64,000 nt of DNA from Rhodospirillales bacterium (GCA_028281785.1 JANQJG010000214.1:62001-126000); one strand, 5' to 3'. Shown: positions 1 through 8,762, counted from the first letter of the stretch. Notes: generated from the sequence alone by a model not told the origin. Numbers and translations are program-made.

Positions 1-159
1 GACCGAATCGTCGTGCTATCGCAGCGCCCCTGCCAGATCGACCAGATGATCGAGGTGCCGTTCGATCGCCCGCGCAGCGAGGAGATCAAGCCGACGCCGG
101 AATTCCTGAAGATGCGGGCCGAAATCTGGCGCCTGCTGAAAAAGGGCATCGAAGCTTAG
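1..159 (+). CDS. C-terminal end of a NitT/TauT-type ABC transporter ATPase (partial)
   Basis: Frame 1 is open from the window edge to a TAG at 157-159, giving 52 residues beginning DRIVVLSQRPCQI and ending in LKKGIEA. The DRIVVLS(x)RP stretch, followed by a basic/acidic tail with a PEFLKMRAEIW-like segment, is what follows the switch histidine in SsuB/TauB/NrtD ATPases for nitrate, sulfonate, taurine or bicarbonate uptake. The Walker motifs lie outside the window, so the substrate cannot be inferred. It is the only part of that upstream locus visible, and the next gene on this strand is almost 9 kb away, so it probably ends its operon. Confidence 0.75.
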   Translation, partial: DRIVVLSQRPCQIDQMIEVPFDRPRSEEIKPTPEFLKMRAEIWRLLKKGIEA

Positions 160-519
160 GGCCGGTATTCGGCTTGCGTCCTTCGTCACCCCGGACGAGA
201 GCACTCTGTCATGAGGTGTACTCACCTGCGCCGGAGCGATTTTGCGTCCCGGGCAGGAGACGGGCGAAGCGCGTATCGGGGACTACGGGCAAGCCTATCG
301 ACGAACCGGGGGCGCAAAAGCGCCCGGCCCGTTGCGCCGCTTGGCCGATGGCCCCGCATCGCCCCGCGCGGCGCGCCTGGCGGATCGCCTCCCCAGGGCA
401 CAACGCAGATGGGTAGACCTCATGATAGAGTGCTCCAGGCGAGCCCGGAAGTCTGAGATTTCCGGTATTCGAGCCTTACGATCCCGGGTCCAGACGGAAA
501 GGCGCACTATAGCCCGTTG
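160..519. other. Gene-free stretch of 360 bp containing a long inverted repeat
   Basis: No credible coding sequence is present; the short open frames here overlap each other on both strands and lack protein-like composition. The stretch separates the end of an ABC ATPase gene from the end of a minus-strand GntR gene, so both flanking genes terminate into it. It carries a 32-bp inverted repeat (199-230 and 404-435) and, outside that, a 10-bp direct repeat CCGGTATTCG at 162-171 and 462-471. I see no classical hairpin plus U-run terminator. Confidence 0.7.
199..435. repeat. Imperfect 32-bp inverted repeat bounding a 237-bp element
   Basis: The arm at 199-230 (starting GAGCACTCTGTCATGAGGT) matches the reverse complement of 404-435 (starting GAGCACTCTATCATGAGGT) at 28 of 32 positions. 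The interior is GC-rich and shows no open frame worth calling. Such arms could be the termini of a MITE-like element, a long RNA stem, or the footprint of an older insertion. A 10-bp direct repeat lies 26-27 bp outside each arm, which is intriguing but not adjacent as a normal target-site duplication would be. Confidence 0.6.
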
Positions 520-1233
520 TCAAAGATGGTGAATATCGAACTGCTTTATGATTTCAAGCAGCTCAACGTGACTTCTCTTGCGTTGGTTGAAGTGTATGTC
601 GCGCGCCTTCCGGGCCTCGCCCTTGCGCATGGCGACGACGAGCCGGTGATGGTTCTCGGTGGAGCGACGCGGCTTCGAACGCCGGTAGAGAGCGATCCGC
701 TTGGCGCGCCGGGTCTGTTCCCAGAAGCTCGCCATCGTCTCCTCGAGCCGGCGATTTCCGGCAAGCTTCAGCAGCTCGCGATGAAACGCCTGATCGGCTA
801 CCGACCACGCCGCCACGTCGTCTTTTTCCAAAGCTGCCCGCATGCCGGCGACGGCTTCGTCGAGCGGGTCGAAGTCTTCGGGCTTCGGCTGCCCCTCCAT
901 GATCAGATCGACAGCCATGGCCTCCAAATAGGCCAACAGTTGGAAGATCTCCAGCATGTCCTGGGCCGAAATGGGAAGCACCCGCATGCCGTGGCGGGGG
1001 ATGATCTCGACCAGGCCTTCCTTCTCAAGCTGAACCAGGGCCTCACGGATGGGCGTGCGGCTCATCCCGAATTCCTCGGCTAACTCGAGTTCGAGCGCCT
1101 GGTAGCCGACCGGGTACTTGTCCTCGATGATGCGCCGCTTAATTTCGGCATAGGCCCGCTCGGCCAGCAGAACACGCCGGGAACCGGTTTTCGCCGCTGG
1201 GCCACGGACTTTCTTCTTCGCGATCGGGGTCAT
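520..1233 (-). CDS. GntR-family transcriptional regulator, FadR/FCD subfamily
   Basis: The 237-residue product has an N-terminal winged helix-turn-helix (about residues 22-90, with LAEEFGMSRTPIREALVQLE as recognition region) and a C-terminal all-helical FCD ligand domain with the usual metal-site Asp/His positions (AFHREL, ENHHRL, and a His near IHFNQRKRSH). FCD regulators usually bind small carboxylic acids and repress neighbouring catabolic genes. An AAGGAG sits about 10 bases before the ATG. The upstream open frame, a dehydrogenase remnant, ends in a TGA that overlaps this ATG (ATGA), so the two are co-transcribed. Its original target may have been the lost dehydrogenase pathway; it could now act on the adjacent peptide-ABC operon. 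The ligand is unknown. Confidence 0.9.
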   Translation of the reverse strand: MTPIAKKKVRGPAAKTGSRRVLLAERAYAEIKRRIIEDKYPVGYQALELELAEEFGMSRTPIREALVQLEKEGLVEIIPRHGMRVLPISAQDMLEIFQLLAYLEAMAVDLIMEGQPKPEDFDPLDEAVAGMRAALEKDDVAAWSVADQAFHRELLKLAGNRRLEETMASFWEQTRRAKRIALYRRSKPRRSTENHHRLVVAMRKGEARKARDIHFNQRKRSHVELLEIIKQFDIHHL

Positions 1234-1382
1234 CCCGTTGCAACTCCTTCGGCGATGACCGCGCCGAACTCTCTTGTTCCCAAACCTCCGCCGAGATCCT
1301 TGGTGCGGCGGGCACGATCGGCCAGGGCGGCCGCCGTGACTTCGAGGCCGATGTCGTCTCCTGGAAGGATGGCGATTTTCAT
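1230..1382 (-). pseudogene. Internally deleted isopropylmalate/tartrate dehydrogenase remnant
   Basis: This 50-residue frame begins MKIAILPGDDIGLEVTAAAL, which is the start of the isocitrate/isopropylmalate dehydrogenase family (normally LPGDGIGPEV), and passes directly into KDLGGGLGTREFGAVIAEGV, which resembles the extreme C-terminus of the same family (DLGG..GT..FG). About 300 intervening residues, including all substrate, metal and NAD sites, are missing while the frame stays open. Two near-invariant residues of the N-terminal motif have changed (G to D, P to L). It cannot be an active dehydrogenase. Its stop overlaps the start of the GntR gene, so translation of the remnant may persist because it couples expression of the regulator. 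Confidence 0.75.
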
Positions 1383-1500
1383 TGTTGGCGCGCTCAAGCC
1401 GGAATCCGATCCGCAGCCGCTAAAGTTCCGCATTCAAACCGTTACCGCATACAATAGTGCATGCAAGATGACAAGGGGTTCGGAATCCGGCGGGCGTTAC

Positions 1501-2304
1501 TCAAAGAATCGGGGAGGACGTCATCGCTTCCGGAATTGGAAGCCCCATGAGCGACAGCACGGTCGGCGCGACCGCCGTCTGCGAAACCTCACCGTCAGCG
1601 ACGCCGCCCACCTCCCCGCCGAAGCGATAAAACGGCACGAGAGTACAGTCGTCGGTGGCACCGCCATGCCGGCCATCGGCGTTCATGCCGTGGTCGGACG
1701 TGACAAGGACCTGATACCCCGCGTCGCGCCAACCAGGAATGGCAAGGGAAAGAAGGTTGTCCATCTCCGCCGCCGCCCGGCGGTAGGCCGCCGAGGCGCC
1801 GCCGAAACGGTGGCCCATATCATCGCAGCCCATGGGATGGATCAGCAGATAGTCGGGCTGGAAGCGGCGCGCGAGCATGTCGCCGGTGCGCATCAGTTCC
1901 ACATCCGGCATCGCGTCCTCGGTATAGAAGCGGCCATGCTGGATGGGATGGGAGGCATCGTCGCACTCGCGATCCATGACCGGATCGTAGGGCACGCCGT
2001 TGTAGAGCTCCGAGAACCAGGAGTAAGCCGCCGCCGCCGTTCGAAGGCCCGTCTTGCTGGCAATGGAAAACAGATTGTCGCGGCTGGACGGGCGAACGAT
2101 GTCGTTGCTCACAACGCCGTGGACCTGGGGCGGAAGGCCGGTATGGAGGGTCTCGTAAAGCGGCCGCGACAGGCTCGGCAGTTCCGCGCGCATCGTCCAG
2201 CGGCGGGCCTTACCGCTTCGCACGGCCCCCTCCAGGAAGCCCATCTCGGCAATGGCGGTGTCCAGCCGCAATCCGTCCACGAGGACCAGGATGACCTTGT
2301 GCAT
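1501..2304 (-). CDS. Alkaline-phosphatase-superfamily enzyme (type I phosphodiesterase/nucleotide pyrophosphatase-like)
   Basis: Starting at the ATG at 2304 the product has 267 residues. It opens with HKVILVLVDGLR, the beta strand plus metal-binding Asp that begins this superfamily, and later has the metal ligands of YLLIHPMGCDDMGHRFG and of the TSDHGMN signature, followed by a short C-terminal domain. The usual Thr/Ser nucleophile region falls near LPSLSRPLYETLHTGLPP. A longer frame begins upstream, but its first 34 residues lie inside the ABC ATPase gene. It starts 7 bases after that gene stops, as last gene of the peptide-ABC operon, so it probably processes what the transporter imports, for instance a phosphodiester or phosphonate-like compound. 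No signal peptide is seen, so it is likely cytoplasmic. Confidence 0.8.
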   Translation of the reverse strand: MHKVILVLVDGLRLDTAIAEMGFLEGAVRSGKARRWTMRAELPSLSRPLYETLHTGLPPQVHGVVSNDIVRPSSRDNLFSIASKTGLRTAAAAYSWFSELYNGVPYDPVMDRECDDASHPIQHGRFYTEDAMPDVELMRTGDMLARRFQPDYLLIHPMGCDDMGHRFGGASAAYRRAAAEMDNLLSLAIPGWRDAGYQVLVTSDHGMNADGRHGGATDDCTLVPFYRFGGEVGGVADGEVSQTAVAPTVLSLMGLPIPEAMTSSPIL

Positions 2305-2311
2305 GGGGCTG

Positions 2312-3310
2312 TCACCCCAGCCTTTCGGCGTGGTGGCAAGCAACGAAATGCTCACCGTCGATTTCGCGCCAGTCCGGCATCTCGGCCTTGCAACGGCCGT
2401 CAGCATGCGGGCAGCGCGTATGGAAGCGACAGCCCGAGGGCGGGTCGGCGGGGTTGGGAATCTCGCCGCTCAGCTTGAAGGGGTTGAACTCGCGCGACGG
2501 ATCAACCACCGGAACCGCCGACAGCAGCGCCTTCGTGTAGGGATGGCGTGGGTTGAAGAAGATCTTGCGGGTCGGCGCCCATTCCACGAAGCGGCCGACA
2601 TACATGACCGCTACCCGGGTGGATACCTGCGCCACCACCGAGAGGTCATGGGCGATGAATAGATAGGTGAAGCCGAACTCGTCCTGAAGATCCATCAAAA
2701 GGTTCAGGATCTCAGCCTGAGTGGACACGTCGAGCGCCGAGACCGATTCGTCGCACACCACGAACTGGGGACCCGAAACCAGGGCCCGGGCAATACAGAT
2801 ACGCTGCCGCTGGCCGCCCGAGAAGGCATGCGGGAACCGGCGCAGATGTTCGACGTTCAGCTTGCACTTGCCGGCGACCTCGCGCACGCGGTCGTCGATC
2901 TCCTGCCGGGTACCCCATTTCAGGCATTCCAGGGGCTCGGCAATGATGTCGCGCACGGTCATGCGCGGGTTTAGGGACGCATAAGGGTCCTGGAACACGA
3001 GTTGCATATTACGGCGGAATTTCCGCAGGCTGTCGCCCTTCAGCATGCGCAGGTCGAGGGGGCCGGCGCCGTTGCGATGGAACGTGAGCTGCCCGTCGGT
3101 CGCGTCGAGGGCGCGCAGGATCGCGCGGCCCACGGTGGTCTTGCCCGATCCGCTCTCGCCGACGAGACCAAGCGTTTCTCCCCGGTTGATGACGAAGCTG
3201 ACGTCGTCAACGGCGCGAACATAACCCGAGACACCGCCGAACAGGCCCTTCCCGCGGACGGGGAAATGGACCTTGAGGTTCTGGACCTCGATTAAAGGCT
3301 GTGCGGTCAC
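2312..3310 (-). CDS. Peptide/nickel-type ABC transporter ATPase (DppF/OppF-like)
   Basis: The 332-residue protein has Walker [15 protein letters not shown] (about residues 50-63), signature FSGGQRQR, Walker B VVCDESVSALD and a switch His in FIAHDLSVV. It ends in the oligopeptide_transporter C-terminal domain with a Cys cluster (C..HTRCPHADGRC) typical of DppD/OppF-type subunits, which often holds a 4Fe-4S cluster. It is the second ATPase of the operon and would pair with the product of 3322-4437 under the two permeases. The adjacent phosphodiesterase suggests that the ligand may not be a simple peptide. Confidence 0.93.
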   Translation of the reverse strand: MTAQPLIEVQNLKVHFPVRGKGLFGGVSGYVRAVDDVSFVINRGETLGLVGESGSGKTTVGRAILRALDATDGQLTFHRNGAGPLDLRMLKGDSLRKFRRNMQLVFQDPYASLNPRMTVRDIIAEPLECLKWGTRQEIDDRVREVAGKCKLNVEHLRRFPHAFSGGQRQRICIARALVSGPQFVVCDESVSALDVSTQAEILNLLMDLQDEFGFTYLFIAHDLSVVAQVSTRVAVMYVGRFVEWAPTRKIFFNPRHPYTKALLSAVPVVDPSREFNPFKLSGEIPNPADPPSGCRFHTRCPHADGRCKAEMPDWREIDGEHFVACHHAERLG

Positions 3311-3321
3311 GGTGCCTCCGT

Positions 3322-4437
3322 CTACTCGTGCAGGAAGCAGCTGACGAACCGCCCGCCGCCGAGGCCGATCTCCTGCGGCGTCTCGCGGTCGCAGCGGCCC
3401 GGAATGCGTTTCGGACAGCGGGTCTGGAACGGACAGCCAGCCGGCCGTTCCAGCGGGCTCGGGATATCGCCCGGGACCGGGGTCAGGCGACGGCTGAGCA
3501 CGTCCATTCGAGGAATCGCCTGCAGGAGACCCTCGGTATAGGGGTGCTTGGGATCCTCGATCAACGCACGTGTCGGCCCCCTTTCGACGATGACGCCCAG
3601 ATACATCACCGCAACGTCGTGCGCGACCTGGGCGATCACGCCCATATCATGAGTGATAAAGATGATCGACATGCCTAAGTCGGCCTGCAGCTGGCCCATC
3701 AGCTCCAGGATCTGGGCCTGAATGGTGACGTCGAGCGCCGTCGTCGGCTCGTCGGCGATCAAAAGCTTCGGATGCGTCGACAATGCGGTCGCAATCATCG
3801 CCCTCTGGCGCATGCCACCGGACAGCTCGTGAGGGTACTGGTCCACCCGCAGGTTGGCATTGGAGATGCCGACCTTGTGCAGCATCTCGATCGCGATCTC
3901 CCAGGCTTCCTGCTTCGTCAGTTTGGCGTTCTGCGCGCGCAGGCTTTCGGCGATCTGATCGCCGACGGTCTCCGTCGCGCCGAGCGGACTCAGCGCCGCG
4001 CGACGATGAAGGCGCACGGCCTCGGCGATCTGGTTGCCGATCGTGTAGACGGGAGAGAAGGAGGCCATGGGCTCTTGGAAGATCATGGCCACCGCCCCGC
4101 CCCGAATGTTACGGATCTCGCGGCTGTTCGCCGGCAAGGGCGCGACATCGGTGAGCGAGCCGTTTCCAGTGTCCAGGCGAATGGCTGAGCCCGGATCGAT
4201 GATCGCGTTCTTGGGCAGAAGCTTGGTGACGGCCCGGGTACTGACGCTTTTGCCCGATCCGCTCTCGCCGACGAGGCCCAGTGTTCGGCCCTTACGGGCC
4301 TGAAAGGACACCCCATCAACGGCGGTCACGATCCCCTCATCCGTACGAAAGGAAACTTTCAGATTCCGTATGTCCAGCACCGACGACGCTTCGGTCGCGG
4401 CGGTCGAGGTCACGCCAACGCTCGCTTCCATGTCCAT
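3322..4437 (-). CDS. Peptide/nickel-type ABC transporter ATPase (DppD/OppD-like)
   Basis: I choose the ATG at 4437, preceded by GAGGGA, over an upstream in-frame start that lies inside the permease gene. The product has 371 residues with Walker [15 protein letters not shown], signature [12 protein letters not shown], Walker [13 protein letters not shown] and switch [10 protein letters not shown], then the C-terminal oligopeptide domain ([13 protein letters not shown]). Between Walker A and the signature there is a somewhat longer than usual helical segment (about residues 125-165). It partners the ATPase encoded immediately downstream. Confidence 0.93.
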   Translation of the reverse strand: MDMEASVGVTSTAATEASSVLDIRNLKVSFRTDEGIVTAVDGVSFQARKGRTLGLVGESGSGKSVSTRAVTKLLPKNAIIDPGSAIRLDTGNGSLTDVAPLPANSREIRNIRGGAVAMIFQEPMASFSPVYTIGNQIAEAVRLHRRAALSPLGATETVGDQIAESLRAQNAKLTKQEAWEIAIEMLHKVGISNANLRVDQYPHELSGGMRQRAMIATALSTHPKLLIADEPTTALDVTIQAQILELMGQLQADLGMSIIFITHDMGVIAQVAHDVAVMYLGVIVERGPTRALIEDPKHPYTEGLLQAIPRMDVLSRRLTPVPGDIPSPLERPAGCPFQTRCPKRIPGRCDRETPQEIGLGGGRFVSCFLHE

Positions 4438-4453
4438 GCTCGTTCCCTCGCGC

Positions 4454-5614
4454 CTACGATTTCTTAACAGAATAGGGGTCGGCCGCATCGCGCAGGCCGT
4501 CTCCCAGGATGGTGAAGGCAAGCACGGCCAGGACGACGAAGGCGGCCGGTAGGAACAGCCAGGGTGCCTGTTCGATCGCGCGGATGTTCTGGGCGTCCTG
4601 AAGCAGGATGCCCCAGCTGACGGAAGGCGGCCGCAGCCCCAGGCCGATGAATGACAGGGCCGTTTCCGACAGAATCATGTAAGGGAAGCTGATGACCAGA
4701 TCGACGATGATGTAGCTGGTGAAGCTCGGCAGCAGATGCTTGGTGATCACGCGGCCGGCCGACGCGCCGGACAACTCCGCGGCCAGAACATAGTCCTCCC
4801 CCCGTTGCGCCAGCAGGTGACTGCGTACCCGCCGGGCCAGGGTCGGCCATCCGACCAGGCCGAAGATCATCGTCATTGCGAAATAGACCTGGATGTTCGA
4901 CCACTCGCGTGGAAAGGCGGCGGCCAGCCCCATATAGAGCGGAATGACCGGGACCACGCGCACGATCTCCGTCACCCGCTGGATGGCATAGTCGATCCAG
5001 CCGCCCATGTATCCCGCGATACCGCCGACGATCAGGGCCAGCACGAAGGCGACCAGAACCCCGAGCACGCCAATGGAAAGCGACGTCCCGGTCGCGAACA
5101 GCGTACGGGAAAACAAATCGCGGCCGAGTTCATCCGTGCCGAAAAGGTGAATCTTCCCTTTGTCGACGCCAAAGAGGTGAATCCGGCTCTCGATGAGGCC
5201 GAACAACTTGTACTTGTCGCCGGTCGTGAAGAACTGGACGTATCGGCGCTCGTTCGGATCGACCGTCGCGACCGCCCGCAAAGTGACCGGATCGCGCGTT
5301 GTTTCGATGCCATGCACGAAGGGCTGGACGGAAAAACCGTTGCGGTCCCAGAACATCGGAATCTGCGGTGGCCCCATCAGGTAGGAACGGTCGCGGGTCG
5401 ATGGGCCGTAGGGGGCGATGAAATCGGCGAAGATGCCGAACACCGCGAACAGGATCAGGATGCCCGCCCCGACCATGGCCATCTTGTGGCGCCGGAAACG
5501 CCACCAGACGAGCTGCCACTGGGAGGCCGTGTAGTATTGAAGCTTGCGTTGATCGCTGGCCTTGGGCGCCGTCTCGGCCCCCGTGTCCATCACCGTTGCC
5601 GTCGCATCGGTCAT
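4454..5614 (-). CDS. Peptide/nickel-type ABC transporter permease (DppC-like, with enlarged periplasmic loop)
   Basis: An ATG at 5623 overlaps the stop of the preceding permease (ATGA), but GGAGG is better spaced for the ATG at 5614, giving 386 residues. One membrane helix near residues 50-70 is followed by a long loop of about 110 residues before the GTDELGRDLFSR motif that opens the transmembrane core, and the EAA-type loop reads ELSGASAGRVITKHLLP. Such a loop is seen in a subset of DppC/YejE-like permeases and probably contacts the binding protein. Within it IHLFG occurs twice, 10 residues apart. It forms a heterodimer with the product of 5620-6615. Confidence 0.92.
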   Translation of the reverse strand: MTDATATVMDTGAETAPKASDQRKLQYYTASQWQLVWWRFRRHKMAMVGAGILILFAVFGIFADFIAPYGPSTRDRSYLMGPPQIPMFWDRNGFSVQPFVHGIETTRDPVTLRAVATVDPNERRYVQFFTTGDKYKLFGLIESRIHLFGVDKGKIHLFGTDELGRDLFSRTLFATGTSLSIGVLGVLVAFVLALIVGGIAGYMGGWIDYAIQRVTEIVRVVPVIPLYMGLAAAFPREWSNIQVYFAMTMIFGLVGWPTLARRVRSHLLAQRGEDYVLAAELSGASAGRVITKHLLPSFTSYIIVDLVISFPYMILSETALSFIGLGLRPPSVSWGILLQDAQNIRAIEQAPWLFLPAAFVVLAVLAFTILGDGLRDAADPYSVKKS

Positions 5615-5619
5615 GGCGA

Positions 5620-6615
5620 TCATCCTCCCTCAAGCTTGATGCGCGGGTCGAGATAGGCCAGCGCCACGTCGGACACGAAGTTCATGACGACAATGAAGAA
5701 GGTCAGCATCATCAGGATCGCCCCGGCGACATACATGTCGAGATCGAGGTAGCTCTGGATCAGCAACTCACCGAGTTCGGGGAGGCTGAGCACGAGGGCG
5801 ACGATCGGCAACTCGGAGAAGATCCGGTTGACGTCAAAGCCGACGGTCGACACCACGGGGTTGACCGCCAAGCGCGCCGGGTATTTCAGCAGCACCTTCC
5901 ATTCCGGCAGGCCGCGGGCGCGCGCCGCCGTTACCGAGAGCTTGTTGAGTTCGTCGAGCATGGTCGCGCGTACGGTCTGCAACTGCAGCGCGGTCGCTGA
6001 CCAGGCGAGCACGATGGCGGGGACGATCAGATGCTGGAGCAGATCAACGAATTTCTCCCAGCTCCAAGGCGCTTTCTCAAGCTCTGGAGAGAACAGGCCC
6101 CCGACGCTGCTGCCGAAGGTCGAAACGCTGATGTAAAGCAGGATCAGGGCAAGCAGGAAATTGGGCAGGGCAAGGCCTAGATAGCTGACCACCGTGAGCC
6201 CGTAATCCACCGCCGAATGACGCCTGACCGCGGCGTAGATGGCGATGGGGATCGCCAACAGATAGGTGAGTATCAGCGTCGCGTAGAGGATCGCCAGGGT
6301 GAGCCAAAGCCGTTCCCCGACCACGTCGTTGACCGAGGTCTCGAAGGCGAAGGATTGGCCAAAGTCGAAGTCGGTAACGATTCTCCAGACCCAATCGAAA
6401 TAGCGCTCCGGCGCCGGCCGGTCGAGGCCAAACTGGACACGGATGTTCTGGATATCGCTTTCCGTGATATTGACACCGGTCCCGGAAAACTTCCGAAAGG
6501 CATAGCGATCCGCGTAGTCGCCTGGCGGTAGCTCCATGATCGTGAAGACCATGATCGATACGCAGAACATGGTCACGGCCATGCCGAACAGACGATGCAG
6601 TGCGAAACGAAGCAT
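5620..6615 (-). CDS. Peptide/nickel-type ABC transporter permease (DppB-like)
   Basis: The 331-residue protein starts with the characteristic first helix of DppB/OppB proteins (LRFALHRLFGMAVTMFCVSIMVF) followed by the PPGDYA segment, a periplasmic stretch and five more membrane helices. The EAA loop reads RARGLPEWKVLLKYPARLA. It lies downstream of the binding-protein gene, from which it is separated by 89 bp holding a strong hairpin, and overlaps the next permease gene. This is the standard order SBP-B-C-D-F. Confidence 0.93.
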   Translation of the reverse strand: MLRFALHRLFGMAVTMFCVSIMVFTIMELPPGDYADRYAFRKFSGTGVNITESDIQNIRVQFGLDRPAPERYFDWVWRIVTDFDFGQSFAFETSVNDVVGERLWLTLAILYATLILTYLLAIPIAIYAAVRRHSAVDYGLTVVSYLGLALPNFLLALILLYISVSTFGSSVGGLFSPELEKAPWSWEKFVDLLQHLIVPAIVLAWSATALQLQTVRATMLDELNKLSVTAARARGLPEWKVLLKYPARLAVNPVVSTVGFDVNRIFSELPIVALVLSLPELGELLIQSYLDLDMYVAGAILMMLTFFIVVMNFVSDVALAYLDPRIKLEGG

Positions 6616-6652
6616 GTCAGCGGTTCTCCCCCTGGGACTCGAGCGCCCTTTT

Positions 6653-6685
6653 GGGCGGGCGGCGCATATCCGGCGCCGCCCGCCC
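6653..6685 (-). terminator. 13-bp GC hairpin after the first peptide binding-protein gene
   Basis: GGGCGGGCGGCGC at 6653-6665 pairs perfectly with GCGCCGCCCGCCC at 6673-6685 around a 7-base loop. It begins 20 bases after the stop of the binding-protein gene and precedes dppB in the same transcript. No U-run follows, so it is more likely a 3'-end stabiliser or attenuator that lets the binding protein be made in excess than a full terminator. Confidence 0.7.
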
Positions 6686-6704
6686 GCGATGGGAGTTCAG
6701 TCCC

Positions 6705-8762
6705 TTACTTCTTCAGGAACCACTGATTCGGACGGTACGGATACGTCCAGTAGTAGTCGTAGCTCTTGGCCCTCAGGGATTGGAAATTCCCCAGCGTGTT
6801 GTGGTGGACGATCGGCGCGCGGATGTCGCCGACGGTGCCGATCTTCCACAGGTTGGCGACGTGGATGTCGACGATCTCCCTGCCGATCTTGTCCGACTTC
6901 TCCGAGCCCATCGGAACCTGGATGAACTTTTCGCCCAGTTCGTAGAGCTTCATGACATCGGCGGGAGGCTCGATGCCTTCCTTGCCGCCGGAGGACTTCC
7001 AAGCGGCCCAGGCGAAACCGGTGCCGGGATTGAAGTAGTCGCCGAAGGGCGGCACCATCTGCGTGAAGTCCTGAGAGATGGTCGGCGCCGAAGTGTTGTC
7101 GTTTTTCCAGACCGTTATGTCGAGATCGTTGTTGTTGCCGTCGGCGCGGTATTCGTCGGAGGTGACCTCCTTGAGGTCGACGCGGATGTTGATGGCCGAC
7201 ATGTAGTCGCGGAACAGCTCATGCAGCTTCACGGGCGCGCCCTGGTTAGAGTAGACCAACTTGACCACCAGCGGCTTGCCATCGAAACGCTCGCGCATGC
7301 CGTCGCCATCGCTGTCCTTGAGGCCGGCTTCGTCGAGCAGCTTATTGGCCTTATCCGGATTGAACTCGATCATGTGGGTCTTGTGATCGTCGGCGACGAA
7401 GGACACGGTGGCGTGCTCGACCGGGAAGGATTGCATCGGCACGCCCTGGCCGAGATAGACGAGGTCGGCGATCTCGTCGCGGTCCATGGCCACGGAAACG
7501 GCCTGGCGGAACTTCGGCTCGTTGAAGACCTTGCGCAGCTCCGGATCCTTATGGGTGGTGTTGAACGCGTAGAAGACGTTCTCGCCGAGGGCCGGCGCCA
7601 ATTCGATGGTGTAGTCGCCCTTCTGCTCGTTCTCCTTCAGCAGCGGGAAATCCTCGATGAACACGGCCTGCTGCTTGAAGGTCACCTCGCCATTGGTGAT
7701 CTTGAGATTCTGGACTTCCTTGTCCTTGACGTATTCTTCCGAGATCTCGTTGATGTAGGGCAGCTGGTTGCCCGCCGTGTCGACCATGTGGAAATAGGGG
7801 TTGGCGACCATATGACGGCCGGTGGCGGTATCCTCGACAACGATGTGCGACTCAAGGGTCGGGGTCACCATCTTGTCAGCGCCGGAAAGCAGCGGGGTCG
7901 GCACGTCCTTCCAATCGGAGGCGCCGTAATAGACCTTCATCAGTTCCGGCCAGTCCGCGAAGCCGCGCTCCTTGGCCAGATCATCGGCCTTGGGGTTGTA
8001 CTTGATGTGGAACTGGGACAGGAACTGCTTGGGCTGGAACGGCTGGCCATAGTCGACGGCGAAGCGGTTGACGATGCCTGGGGTCGGTACCGGGAAGGTC
8101 ATGACCACGGTCGTCTCACCCTTGGCGTCGACCTTCATCGGCTGGCCGGCGAACAGCCAGCGGTCCGGCGTCTTCGGATAAATCTTGTCGCTGAGAATTA
8201 GGTCCTCGTACCAGAAGACGATGTCCTCGGCGGTAAAGGGCGCGCCGTCCGACCATCTGTGACCGTTCCGCAGCTCGATGGTGAGCACGGTGAAGTCGTC
8301 GTTCCAAGACCACGCCTTGGCGATGTTCGGCACCACCGTCTGGAGATCGTCGTGATAGCGGAACAGGTTGACATGCCGGATTGACAGGAGGTCCGACGTG
8401 CCCGACTCGGTCCCCTTCGACAACCCGGTGAGGGTACCGCCATAGGTGCCGGTCTCGATGTAGGGCGCGACGACAAGCGGCTCGTCGGGCAGGCGCTCGG
8501 CGACCGCGGGCAACTTCTTGTTGCCGACGATGCGGCCGTTCAGCTCCTTGATCGCCGGGTTTTCGGCGAAATCCAGCGTGCAGTTCGCCTGACTCTGAAA
8601 CTCACTGAGCTCAAACTGCAACGGAAAGGCTCCCTTGAGGCCCTTCATGTCTTGGGCGGTGACGGCCGGACAGGCGGCGGCCATCGCCGTGGTCGCGGAC
8701 ATCGCCAGCGTCACTCCGACGACGCCGGCGAGCCCGATCACTTTGCGGGTGAAGTGGGTCAT
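6705..8762 (-). CDS. Extracellular solute-binding protein, family 5 (peptide/nickel type)
   Basis: The ATG at 8762, behind GGGAGA, opens a classical signal peptide (MTHFTRKVIGLAGVVGVTLA, cleaved after AMAA). The mature part is a large SBP_bac_5 protein; total length is 685 residues, longer than DppA/OppA (about 540). It has the family landmarks NIAKAWSWNDDFTVLTIELRNG near the N-terminus and FRQAVSVAMDRDEI in the middle, and a DSDGDGMRERFDG segment resembling a calcium loop. The N-terminal insert of about 80 residues before the usual start is atypical. It is the first gene of the operon, transcribed away from the LysR gene. Confidence 0.93.
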   Translation of the reverse strand: MTHFTRKVIGLAGVVGVTLAMSATTAMAAACPAVTAQDMKGLKGAFPLQFELSEFQSQANCTLDFAENPAIKELNGRIVGNKKLPAVAERLPDEPLVVAPYIETGTYGGTLTGLSKGTESGTSDLLSIRHVNLFRYHDDLQTVVPNIAKAWSWNDDFTVLTIELRNGHRWSDGAPFTAEDIVFWYEDLILSDKIYPKTPDRWLFAGQPMKVDAKGETTVVMTFPVPTPGIVNRFAVDYGQPFQPKQFLSQFHIKYNPKADDLAKERGFADWPELMKVYYGASDWKDVPTPLLSGADKMVTPTLESHIVVEDTATGRHMVANPYFHMVDTAGNQLPYINEISEEYVKDKEVQNLKITNGEVTFKQQAVFIEDFPLLKENEQKGDYTIELAPALGENVFYAFNTTHKDPELRKVFNEPKFRQAVSVAMDRDEIADLVYLGQGVPMQSFPVEHATVSFVADDHKTHMIEFNPDKANKLLDEAGLKDSDGDGMRERFDGKPLVVKLVYSNQGAPVKLHELFRDYMSAINIRVDLKEVTSDEYRADGNNNDLDITVWKNDNTSAPTISQDFTQMVPPFGDYFNPGTGFAWAAWKSSGGKEGIEPPADVMKLYELGEKFIQVPMGSEKSDKIGREIVDIHVANLWKIGTVGDIRAPIVHHNTLGNFQSLRAKSYDYYWTYPYRPNQWFLKK

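Noticed and set aside
513..530. TTGACA followed by TATAGT on the minus strand upstream of 519
   Set aside because: The two boxes are only 6 bp apart, so they cannot form a promoter.
6600..8201. 533-codon plus-strand open frame opposite the family 5 binding protein
   Set aside because: Antisense shadow; the opposite strand has a signal peptide and all SBP_bac_5 landmarks.
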